A stretch of DNA of 64,000 bases, from contig NC_092875.1 in assembly GCF_028372415.1 (NCBI RefSeq), positions 436,549,377-436,613,376 on the forward strand. The letters are read 5' to 3'. Shown piece after piece: positions 55,497-64,000 of the stretch. The stretch's first letter is position 1. Each line of letters starts with the position of its first letter. The notes under the pieces were generated by a model. It was not told the DNA's origin. It saw nothing but the letters and a program-made list of their open reading frames with translations, and made no database searches. This stretch comes from Notamacropus eugenii (taxonomy: Eukaryota > Chordata > Mammalia > Diprotodontia > Macropodidae). Position numbers and translations under genes: made by a program.

Positions 55497-56015
55497 GCCA
55501 GTAGAACTCGAACCAGCCTCTAACTTGAGGGTGGCTGGAATCAAGCAAAGCAGGTCAGAGAGAAGAGTCAGAAGTCAAACAGAAGTTTAATTTTGCAGTG
55601 GGGAAAACAGGTTTGCAAACCAAAGTCCTCCTGAGAAAGGAGGCCTTATGGCTTGTGGCAAGGGCAGGGTCTTTAAGAATGAAAACCCCAAAGGCAAGAC
55701 CACAATACAGACATTCTTAGATCTTGGGTAAATAGTTTCCACAGTGTTCTTGGGTCCTGTGGGAACAGTTTCTAAGTTATTAGAATTATTGAACCTTGTG
55801 AACCCTCAAGTCTTGAGGGTTACTCTGTGATAGTCCAATGGGGTACAGAACCAAAGTCAGCATGGTAGGAACAGGAGCATAGCAGCTGGTTCCATTCATG
55901 ATTTGGTGAACTTTTCCTTAAATATATACTTTAGATTAACTCAGATAAATAAAATTGAGATAATCATCCCTGAGATAATCAACCAGACTCTGCCTTAAAT
56001 GTGTAGTTTAAATTC
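55497..56015. mobile_element. Possible solo LTR, family not assigned
   Basis: Bounded by 'tgtagttgac' and 'gttgggaca', that is TGT...ACA-like ends. Contains a perfect 10-bp-arm inverted repeat (55,801-55,821) and a 12-bp palindrome 'ggtttgcaaacc' (55,611-55,622). On the minus strand 'aaattaaacttctg' near the left end could serve as a polyadenylation signal and 'tatatatttaagg' near 55,920-55,932 as a TATA box. No flanking duplication identified and no retroviral coding sequence nearby. Confidence 0.35.
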
Positions 56016-56570
56016 GGGTTGGGACAAATAGGAAAGATTGAAGAAACCATACATGGACACCAGTGTGGCCTAGCTAACGGCCTTTGGGAAACCTTGCAAA
56101 GCCAAAAGAGGTTATGGACTTTGAGAATGGGGAGATCACTGCTTCTGAACAAAGACCATGGGTCTACAGCAAATTTGAAGCAGAATCACCAGCTCAGCAC
56201 AAAGCACCTACTGAACTAAATCAAAGAACAAGCTTTCCAAGTATAGTTATCCCTTCCACATCACAGGAATAAAGTGGAGTGTCCCATGATCAGGAAAATT
56301 TTGTAAACATTTTTTGGCCATACATGAGAAGAACTCTGAATTATTTCTTTTTCTTTTATGGGATGTTTACAGCACCTTATTGTAAAATTTGGATTAAGTA
56401 TTTGGTCATAGGCTCTGCTGGCCTTGTCATCTGCAACCTGCACAAAACTCCCAAAATTCCCATATAATTTCTTATCCTGACCCACCATATATCAAAAAGT
56501 CATGATGAGTAAGGGATAACTGTATATATCTGTACATCATAGAAATAGTAATAAACATCCAAGGATTTAG
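56016..56570. other. Unassigned, repeat-like but unnamed
   Basis: Contains 'agttatcccttccacatcac' and 'ataaagtggagtgtcccatg', phrases that look repeat-derived but that I cannot place. Two overlapping plus frames (56,019-56,219 and 56,084-56,272) have no recognisable domain. Confidence 0.3.
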
Positions 56571-56574
56571 GTCA

Positions 56575-56640
56575 ACATTTATTCATTCACTCATTCATTT
56601 ACAAAGTACTGTGTTAAGCACTGGAGGCAACTTGGTATTC
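56575..56640 (-). mobile_element. L2 3' end, antisense
   Basis: 'tttattcattcactcattca' and 'gtactgtgttaagcactgga'. Confidence 0.65.
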
Positions 56641-56677
56641 TTGTCTTTACTACTTCCATAGATCCAAAGACTGAATT

Positions 56678-56873
56678 CATGGTACAGTGGAGCGAACATT
56701 GACTTTTGAATAAGAGGACCAGGGTTTAAATCCTAGATTTGCTGCCGACCACCCATATGACTTCAGGCAATCCCTTAATTCTCTGGGCCTCAGTTCCTCA
56801 TCCATAAAAATAAAAAGATTGGACTGGGTGACCTCTCCTTCCACTTCTAAATTTCTGATTCTATGATCCTATC
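56678..56873 (+). repeat. MIR/THER-type SINE, plus, nearly complete
   Basis: 'catggtacagtggagcgaac', 'ccagggtttaaatcctagat', 'ctctgggcctcagttcctca' and 'ttctgattctatgatcctat'. Confidence 0.9.
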
Positions 56874-57519
56874 TATGAATCCTCTGACCTGAATAAGCAG
56901 TCAACTGTTACATACCTATGTAGTGAACCTCCCTCTTCTCTAATAGTGGAGGCAGTTGAGGACTTCTCTTTGGGTTTATGGGTGTGGCTGAAAAGGCCTA
57001 AGTTTGACCTCCAGTCCTCTCCATGCTGTGCATGGATAAAGCATGATTTTTGACTTGAGACTGTAAGAGCTCGTTCCTACTTGTGATTCTATGTCTAATT
57101 TGCTGTTGGCCATGGAGTTTCTTCAGAAGCAACACCATCCCCATTCTCAACTCCCACACCCTCCTTTGGTTTTGCAAAGTTTCCTGAAGGTCTTTAGCTA
57201 ATATCCATATAGGGTTTCTCCAATCTTTCCTACTTGTCCAAACCCATCATTAAATGGGTAATTAATCACAGTTTTATTCATCTGGGTGAAACTAATGTAT
57301 ACATTAGTCTTTGTTTTCAAAGAGTTTGCACTTTAGTAATAACATAAAAGGAAGTCATGGACAGGGAAGGGTTATCACATGCATTCAACTTAGACATCTC
57401 CCTTAGAAAGTCTGGAATTCTAAATCAACATCTCCAGCATCTGTCCTCTCTTTTTGTAGGTTCTCACTAGTCCCCTCTCTCTCTTCTGTTCCCATAGCCA
57501 CTATCCTAGTTTAAGATGT

Positions 57520-57745
57520 ATTTAATGTTCAGAGAACATCAATCAGGCTGGTGAAGGTACCATATGAGAATTGGTTGAATGAACTGGGGACATTTAGCTT
57601 GGAGAGAAAAGACATAGTGAACACATTATAGCTATCTGTACGTATTTAAAGGGCTGTCTTATGGGAGAGGGGATTACATGTGCCCTATTCGGTTGAAGGA
57701 AGTCAAACTCAGAGCAGTGGATGAAAGTTGCAGATGAATGAAGGG
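57520..57745 (+). mobile_element. L3/CR1 LINE 3' fragment
   Basis: 'gaattggttgaatgaactgg', 'catttagcttggagagaaaa', 'gtatttaaagggctgtctta' and 'gtggatgaaagttgcaga' match the block order of L3/CR1 better than the copy at 20 kb. Confidence 0.75.
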
Positions 57746-57769
57746 ATGAAATGAATGAAGTAAAGAATG

Positions 57770-57880
57770 ACAAAGCATTTGTCAAGCGTTTACAATGTGC
57801 CAAGCATTGTCCTAAGTGTTAGGAATACTAACACAAGAGCTGAAACAGTTCCTGCTCTCTTACATTCTTAAATAGGAAGA
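57770..57880 (-). mobile_element. L2 3' end, antisense
   Basis: 'gacaaagcatttgtcaagcg', 'tgtgccaagcattgtcctaa' and 'cagttcctgctctcttacat'. Confidence 0.8.
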
Positions 57881-58007
57881 GACAATAGACACTGGAGCGT
57901 GGTAGCCAGAGAAAATAGTTTTGATCTGCAGTCACAAAGAAAGTCAGTTATTCCGTAGAACAGTCAATTAATCATTTCCAGAAGCAATGGCAAAATTTTT
58001 TTACAAA

Positions 58008-58348
58008 TCTTTTTTTTAATTTAGTAATTTATTTTCCCCCAATTACATGTAAAAACAATATTTAACATTCATTAAAAAAATTTTGAGTTCTAAATTCTCG
58101 TCTTCCCCCTTCCCTACCCCACCTCATTGAGAAGGCAAAAAATTTGATACAGGTTATATATGTGTAGTCATGCAAAATATTCATAATAGTCATGTTTAAA
58201 AGAAAACATAAACCAAAAAAACTCAAGAAAAATAAAGTTAAAAAAAGTATGCTTTAATCTGTATTTAGACACCATCAGTTCTTTGTCTAGGAATGGATTG
58301 TATTTTTCATTGTCTTGGATAGTTGCATTGCTGAGAATAGCTAAGTCA
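58008..58348 (-). mobile_element. L1 3' UTR insertion, 5' truncated
   Basis: T-run 58,009-58,017 (tail), 'cccaattacatgtaaaaaca', 'attgagaaggcaaaaaattt', 'catgtgtagtc'-type 'tatgtgtagtcatgcaaaat', and 'gttgcattgctgagaatagc'. Only the last 340 bp of the L1 are present. No target duplication found. Confidence 0.82.
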
Positions 58349-58359
58349 TGCACATCTAG

Positions 58360-59075
58360 TTACATCTCTTTCAAGGATTGTCCTTGGACACATAGTCTAT
58401 TATTAATTTAAGTTTTGGTAGCTTAAAAAGTTCTATGCAGTTTGTACCCCACTGATAAAATCTTTAAGAACCCGAAAACCCAAGGTCATTCTTATAGCCA
58501 ACAAGTCATCAGAGAAAGACTTCAGAGAAGGACACATCTAGCTTCAAGTCTAGGTGCTCCTTAATGAAAATTAGGCACCTTTGAGGATTGCATTAGATCC
58601 TCAAGGACATACAGTACAGTGAAATGTTAATTAGCAGACTGACAGTAGTCTAGTTGGGGGCTAATTGGATGTGGCTGGGAGAGAAATATTTCAAGACAGA
58701 TTGTTTCTCATTTCACCTTTTGAACGCATCCCTGCAACTTAGCTGATCATTATTTCAAGAAATTAATCAACTGGACATTTAAATTTATATACTTATTTTT
58801 TCAAGCACCTAACACATATAGAAAGATGCACCATTTAACCAACATCTCAAATTACAAAAGTATTAAAAAATATTGAATGGGTCACAAATGGAATCCCTGA
58901 AGTTGAAGAATTGTTTCATTTAATTTCTCTAAAAAAAACTGTATCTGAAGATAAACATACCATATACATAGTACCATCCATCCTTAAGGAAAACATTAAA
59001 AATAGGCATATTTTACCTCAGTCACTACATTTTACAAGTTTGTCCACTTGTAGAATCAGCTCTTAAAAGACAGGC
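58360..59075. other. No firmly recognised repeat
   Basis: 58,400-58,530 shares a short block with 38,690-38,850 (see findings). The remainder is AT-rich and unassigned. Confidence 0.35.
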
Positions 59076-59079
59076 GTAA

Positions 59080-59370
59080 ATCTAACATCTCCTCAAAGTC
59101 TTGTCTGACTCCCCTGCATCTCGCAGATCTCTCCTTTCTTGATACTTTGCTGCGTTTAGAGTCTGAACCCTACAGCTCCACATTTCTTTATTTGCAATTT
59201 TATGTTATTCTATAATATTTAAAGTCTGTTATTTTTCCCTCTCTATAAGACTATAAGCAATTTGAGGATAAGGACCATATCTGCTTCTTTTGCACCTTCC
59301 ATAAGACCTAAGACAAAGCTGGGTACACAGGAGGCAGTTAGTATATTCCTCTTGATTGACTGATTGATTT
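59080..59370 (+). mobile_element. L2 3' end, plus
   Basis: 'cttgtctgactcccctgcat', 'tataagactataagcaattt', 'gacaaagctgggtacacagg' and 'ttgattgactgattgattta'. Confidence 0.78.
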
Positions 59371-59607
59371 ACTTGAAATTCTCCAGTTTGGATCAAGATA
59401 CTAAGAATACGTGGAAGAATTCAGGGAAGATTAGAAAGGAGCCATAGAGATCACATGAGGAAAATAGGTTTTAGGAACCACATCACTACATGGGTACCTG
59501 GGGCCAAGTTCTGGCTGCTCCATATTAGTTACGGTTCTGGCTAGGCTAGTCCTTAGACACAAAGCTTTAGGGTCTATGAAACTTGGACTCCACTGGGAAA
59601 AAAAGAA

Positions 59608-59705
59608 AGTCCTCAAGAGCAGAGACTGTTTCTTTTTTGTCTTTATATGCCCAGTGACCTACATGACATAGTAAGCATCTATAAATATTTGCTAATTGCT
59701 TGACA
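59608..59705 (+). mobile_element. L2 3' end, plus
   Basis: 'tcaagagcagagactgtttc' and 'gcccagtgacctacatgaca' followed by 'taaatatttgctaattgctt'. Confidence 0.75.
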
Positions 59706-59709
59706 GATG

Positions 59710-60510
59710 GGCATAGGCTTCAAAGATCCAGAAGTGTCTCCATACTACAGTGAAACAATGGAGAGGAATTTCAGTGGAGATTTCAGCTTTTGTACCAGAA
59801 ATATCTTCTAGAAAATTGAACCATGTTTGGAAAATTGTGTTACTTCCTTATGGTCACACTGTTATTCCTTGGATCCCTTGAGCAGTAACTGGGTTCAACT
59901 TTGGTTGCCTGAAAGAGCCATGGCTGGGGATTAACCTATGTCCTGAGAGAGTAACATTTCACCAATGGCTATTTTCCTCCTCCCTTGGATGCACAGGATG
60001 CTCAGTAGACTGGTACTTGGAAGCCTCTTTCATGTGTGAAGTTCTGATTCAAAGTAAATGACAATGTTTGCACACGATTGATAGGGGAGATTGTTTTGTG
60101 GCATCACCTTCAGGTGATTCCCCCCTTCTGAATCAACCAAGAATACTGGACAGTTTCCCATTTGATACTTGGCTGGGGATAGTATGTCAGAGAGATTGGA
60201 CAATGACTCAGCTGTTCTTTCACTGATGGATCATCAGTTTTATTTGTCACCCCAAGACTTAAAATTGTTATTCATGTTGGTTGCAGTCCTTTGTCACATG
60301 CTTCACAATGGCTGTGGGTTCTGGCATATGGACTGCTTGGATTCATGGTTAACTGCAGGTAAAGAAACAACTGGTAAGAAACTGAATTCATTTGGAGAAC
60401 TACACTTCTAGGTCATGTCCTACTGCATAGAGAAACTGATTTTTGTTCTTGGAGAGTATTATTTTTAACACATTTCTCTTCTACTTCACAAAAACAAAAT
60501 GTTTACAAAA
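59710..60510. other. No recognised repeat or gene
   Basis: Unique-looking sequence. The 80-residue plus frame from 60,169 has no known motif and no supporting context. Confidence 0.4.
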
Positions 60511-60517
60511 ACAGTAT

Positions 60518-60775
60518 GTCTAAGATTCTAGAGAGGGAAGGGACTTTAGAAGACATCCGGTACACTCCTCTCATTGTCTCAATGATCCTGAGACCCAGAG
60601 AGGTTTGGTGGCTTGGGATCCTAGAGCTGGAAGGGAGCCCAGAGGTCATCTAGTGCAGCCTCCTCACTTTATAGATGCAGTTAGGTGACTTGCCCAAAGT
60701 CACATGGGTAGTAAAGGACATAGGCAGAATTTGAACCTACTCCAAATCCAGGACTATTTCCACTGACACAAAACT
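60518..60775 (-). repeat. Two MIR/THER-type SINEs, antisense, in tandem
   Basis: 60,518-60,610: 'agattctagagagggaaggg' to 'gagacccagagagg'. 60,611-60,775: 'gatcctagagctggaaggga' through 'agtcacatgggtagtaaagg'. Both begin with the same block, so the second either inserted into the first or arose as a separate copy next to it. Confidence 0.8.
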
Positions 60776-60989
60776 TCTTCTTATGACTGAATACATTTTC
60801 CTGCCAGTCCTAAAATTGAAAGACTAGTCTTAAGCCTTGATAATGACAGGTGATGATTATCTCACTGGAATTAGGTGTTGCTCACAATTAGTACTGCTGG
60901 GCTAGATTCGCAAAGAACTTCTCAAAGGAGCAGATGCCAGAAAATGCCAGACAATTTACATGTTTAAAAAAATCTTAGCACACAGGAAC

Positions 60990-61075
60990 AGAATACTTTA
61001 AGATTTACAACACGAAGTCTTCATAACAATCCTATGAGGTGGGAGAGGGACAGATTAATTATCCCCATCTCACAG
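60990..61075 (-). repeat. MIR fragment, antisense
   Basis: 'actttaagatttacaacacg', 'aacaatcctatgaggtggga' and 'atccccatctcacag'. Confidence 0.65.
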
Positions 61076-61164
61076 TTTGTTGGCTTTTTTCTAACTCACT
61101 CCTTATCAGGTTGCTTTGCTTCCTATTCTCCTTTGGGACATGGGAGATGGTACATGTTGGATGC

Positions 61165-61287
61165 CTCCTTACTAGACTGTAAGATGTTTGAAAATAAGAA
61201 CTATGCAACTATTCATCTCAAGAATATAGCACAGTGCCCTCCGTGTAGCATGTACTTCCAAATAAATGAACTGAATTGGAAGAAGTT
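61165..61287 (+). mobile_element. L2 3' end, plus
   Basis: 'ctagactgtaagatgtttga', 'agaatatagcacagtgccct' and 'aataaatgaactgaattgg'. Confidence 0.7.
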
Positions 61288-61705
61288 GTCTTCATGATTC
61301 CCAAATCAATAGTTGAAAATGAAAAATTCAGCAAAAAATTGAGTATAATACTGTACTCAATAGATGGACATCACATTATTGGTTTAATAATTTGTTATTG
61401 TTGTTACCGTTTTTGTATAAATTTAATGACCTGCATATTTTAATAAACTGACTGAACTGAATAAATGTTCAACACAAATGAGATTTTGTATTTTAAATTC
61501 GCTATAAGTTGTCTAGCCAGTTGTTTTCTGTGTGGACCTACCACTACACTCTTAAATGTAATGATTATACTTTGTAGTATACCTGTTTTTTGACAATTTG
61601 GTTTTTCTTTCTTCATTGTTAAATATAAGTTCATTGTTAAGTGTATCATCATATAGGAATTAGAATTTTCACAGTCATTTTTTGTTGTTGTTTGTTTTTA
61701 AATAG

Positions 61706-61998
61706 TCACAGTGGAAAGAGCACTACAGATCTGGGTTCTAGTCCTACTTCTCCAATCCAATCCTAATCCATTCTAATCCAATAATGACATATGAAAACCT
61801 ACTATGTGCCAGGTACTGTGAATGCAAATGCAAAAGCAAAACTGTCCCTATCTTCAAGAATCTTCCATTCGTTGGGGGATGTGACAACCTTGGGCAAATC
61901 ATTTCAACTTCCTGCATCTCAGTTTCCTATAAAATGAAGAAATTGGACTAGGTGATCTTTAAAGCTGCTTCCAGTCCTGAAACTTTACTAGTCTATGA
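61706..61998 (+). repeat. MIR/THER-type SINE, plus, split by an L2 3' end
   Basis: 61,706-61,779 ('cacagtggaaagagcactac', 'tctgggttctagtcc') and 61,887-61,998 ('ccttgggcaaatcatttcaa', 'gctgcttccagtcctgaaac') are consecutive parts of one SINE, separated by the antisense L2 end described next. Confidence 0.75.
61780..61886 (-). mobile_element. L2 3' end, antisense, nested in the SINE
   Basis: 'aaacctactatgtgccaggt', 'gcaaaagcaaaactgtccct' and 'cttcaagaatcttccattcg'. Confidence 0.75.
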
Positions 61999-62199
61999 GT
62001 TGGGTTCTGGATTTTATTCTTGAAACACATGTAAAGTATAAATACTCCCCTGGAGATATTCTCAAAAGTTATTACATATTTTTACATAGCATGTGTTTAT
62101 ACATAGAACTACAAATCATCCTGAGCACAAGACCGAAAATCAAGTGAATATTGCTATCAATTACTATGAATTAATTAAAAATTTTAAATCCATCTTCAC

Positions 62200-62680
62200 A
62201 CAACTGCCAAAACAATCTTCCTGATATGTAAGCCTGTTTTCTATTACTCCCTTGCTCAAAGTTCTTCAGTTACTTCCTATAGCCCATAGAATTAAATGAA
62301 AACTCCTTGGCATGAGTTGTAAGGCCCTCCATAGTTTGGCTCCAACTTTCCTTTCCAACTGAATTTCATGCTTCTCTATGTACAGAACAAACTAGGCTCC
62401 CACCCATTCCCCAGTCTAATCCTGTACTCTGACTTCTGTATTCATGCAGGCATTTCAATGCAAAACCATGAAGAATAATCACCTCCTCTCAGACGCCTTC
62501 TTGATCTCCCCTGGCAGCAAGATACCATTCCCTCCTGGAATTTTCCTAGAGTACTTTGTCTGACTTTCTCCTGTGTTCCTATGACATTCCACTCTTTGTC
62601 ATTCTTTCTATCCTCAGCCCTAGCCCTTAGCCAGTGCCTGGCATATATGAAGTGCTTAATAAGTATTTATTGATTGACCA
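62200..62680 (+). mobile_element. L2 3' end, plus, about 480 bp
   Basis: 'agttcttcagttacttccta', 'gagttgtaaggccctccata' and 'cagacgccttcttgatctcc' through 'ccagtgcctggcatatatga' and 'gtatttattgattgacc'. Contains the C-terminal ORF end and the complete 3' UTR. Confidence 0.88.
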
Positions 62681-62739
62681 TTCTGGGCTAGTTTGGAAAG
62701 AATAAAACTAAAAGTAAAGAGACTCATCTATTGAGATAA

Positions 62740-63165
62740 TCCCAGTGGGATAAAATGTGGACCTGAAAGGGGTGGTAGAAATAGAAATGAAATGGAGGGA
62801 GAAAATGTTAAAGAAACTGCAGAATTCATAATCAGTAGATTTGGTGATTGGTTAGATGTAGATAAGCAAAGAAACCAGAGAGGTCAAAGATGACTTAGAT
62901 ATTTTCATCTGAATAACTAGAAGGCAGTGATAGATTTAACAGAAATAGAGAAATCAGGAAGAGGGATGCAATCTGGTGGGGAAGGGAGTATTAAGATGAT
63001 TAATTCAATTTTGAACTTTTAGAGTTTGAAGCATTAACGAGATGTGCAAGTAGACCTGAATACTAGAAAGTGAGAAATGGGGGTCTGGAGAAAGCTACAG
63101 GAATACTAAGTGATTGACTTATTTTCTGGGGCTGGAAATAACATGCCTCTTCTAATATGAGTTCC
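62740..63165 (-). mobile_element. L2 LINE, antisense
   Basis: 'gatttggtgattggttagat', 'aggtcaaagatgacttagat', 'gaataactagaaggcagtga', 'atttaacagaaatagagaaa' and 'aagcattaacgagatgtgca' follow L2 antisense order. Confidence 0.7.
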
Positions 63166-63397
63166 TGATATGATATCAGGTTTATAAAAGAACTATTTAA
63201 TGCATCATTTTAAAATAATATTCAAGTGAAACTGATCACATCATAGAGTTCCCTGAATAGTTACTTAGATTTTCCTCATAACCAATGGTAAAACAAAAAA
63301 AGATTTTATTTATTCCATAACATTATAGTTAAAATGTAATCTGATTTTTCTTAAGAGGTAAAATATTACTAACAGGGGCATTAGACATGTTTTTAGA

Positions 63398-63575
63398 CAT
63401 TCATTGGCTTCTAATTCTGGTTCTGACACTAATTGGGGGTGTGATCTTAGGTATGCCATCTCCTTGGAGGGGCCTCAAATGTTTCATTTGTTAAATGATT
63501 CATTAAATTCTTCGTATGTTAAGTGAACTAAATATCCTCTAAGGTTTCTTGTAGCTCTAAACTTCTATGATTTCT
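63398..63575 (+). repeat. MIR/THER-type SINE, plus
   Basis: 'ttctaattctggttctgaca', 'gtgatcttaggtatgccatc' and 'tcttgtagctctaaacttct'. Confidence 0.75.
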
Positions 63576-63579
63576 TGAA

Positions 63580-64000
63580 AATAATCATAATATCACTTTG
63601 TTCAATGTTGTTACAATGCTTCTGTTGCTTCTCATCCATTAGGAGGGTAGTAATACTTCCCAGAAATTTCCCTTTTCCTTTTATAACTTTGGAGTTGAGG
63701 AATACTGGATTTACTCAGCACCAAATGAAAAATGAAACCCTTATTCAGATGTGGATTAAGTAGCTAATGGCTCCTTCTCTTTATAAGCTGTGTCTTTTGG
63801 AAAAATTGCCAAACATTTAAATGTTTCAACCAGAAAATATACAACTCATGTATGATGGGGAGAATTTGCCATGGAAACATATTCTCTTCCAAGTACTAAG
63901 ACTAGAAAATCACTTGATTCTTGTCATTTGTGAAAATCCCATGTGTGTTCGATGATATCTGTGCCCTTAACCCATTTTCCCCAACTCACTTTTATAATAT
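63580..64000. other. No recognised repeat or gene
   Basis: AT-rich right edge of the window. The 62-residue plus frame from 63,575 shows no known motif. Confidence 0.4.

Noticed and set aside
56019-56272. Two overlapping plus frames suggestive of a small gene
   Set aside because: No recognisable domain and repeat-like surroundings. Overlapping frames of this size are expected by chance.
1-64000. Intact tRNA genes, CRISPR arrays, bacterial operons or ribosome binding sites
   Set aside because: tRNA-like A/B-box sequence occurs only in SINE heads with decayed cloverleafs. No regularly spaced repeat array exists. Sequence character is that of a vertebrate nuclear genome.

Overview
This window looks like an intergenic or large-intron stretch of a marsupial nuclear genome. 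It is AT-rich, and I found no intact protein-coding gene, no functional RNA gene and no CRISPR array. Nearly all recognisable content is interspersed repeats in many states of decay. The marsupial call is from recalled repeat families, not from a search. It rests on the tRNA-type SINE starting like 'ggcagctaggtggcacag' and ending like 'ccccaaatggggtc', abundant L2 and MIR/THER-type elements, marsupial-type L1 3' UTRs, and several half-L1 (HAL1) elements that carry ORF1 but no ORF2. I see no copy of the SINE that is very common in Monodelphis, and all L1 copies are broken, so an Australian marsupial is somewhat more likely. That last point is a weak inference.

Layout. 0-4.3 kb: decayed L1 3' ends, then a minus-strand HAL1 (about 1,670-4,205). 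4.4-9.9 kb: a CTTC microsatellite, SINEs, an old L1 piece, and the first copy (A) of an unclassified 660-770 bp repeat. 10.2-11.9 kb: a plus-strand L2 split by the second copy (B) of that repeat. 12.05-14.64 kb: a second, apparently full-length HAL1. 15.2-16.95 kb and 18.36-19.5 kb: largely without recognisable repeats. 20-21.5 kb: L3/CR1, SINE and L2 pieces. 21.98-24.55 kb: an L1 insertion with a 5' inversion, flanked by a 14-bp target-site duplication and lying inside an older L2. 24.7-38.5 kb: mostly MIR, SINE and L2 fragments, plus a 5'-truncated L1 with a 10-bp target-site duplication at 27.7-28.5 kb. 38.9-43.4 kb: two minus-strand L2s with a third HAL1 between them. 43.4-44.4 kb: two sequences related to 7SL (SRP) RNA, followed by two head-to-tail SINEs. 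45-50.2 kb: L2, SINE and MIR pieces and a possible hAT-type DNA element. 50.5-54.3 kb: the longest L2, with endonuclease-like and reverse-transcriptase (RT) homology, joined to the 5' end of a fourth HAL1. 54.9-64 kb: L2, MIR, L3 and L1 fragments and a possible solo LTR.

Nothing here works as a gene system. The recognisable proteins are dead L1 ORF1, L1 ORF2 and L2 reverse transcriptase. The most notable observations are the 7SL-related pair, the hairpin-rich repeat pair A/B, and the L1 whose inversion structure can be read almost to the base. Family names are from recognition of recalled consensus sequences. Boundaries are usually good to about 5-30 bp unless a target-site duplication fixes them. 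Intervals not listed hold nothing I could assign.
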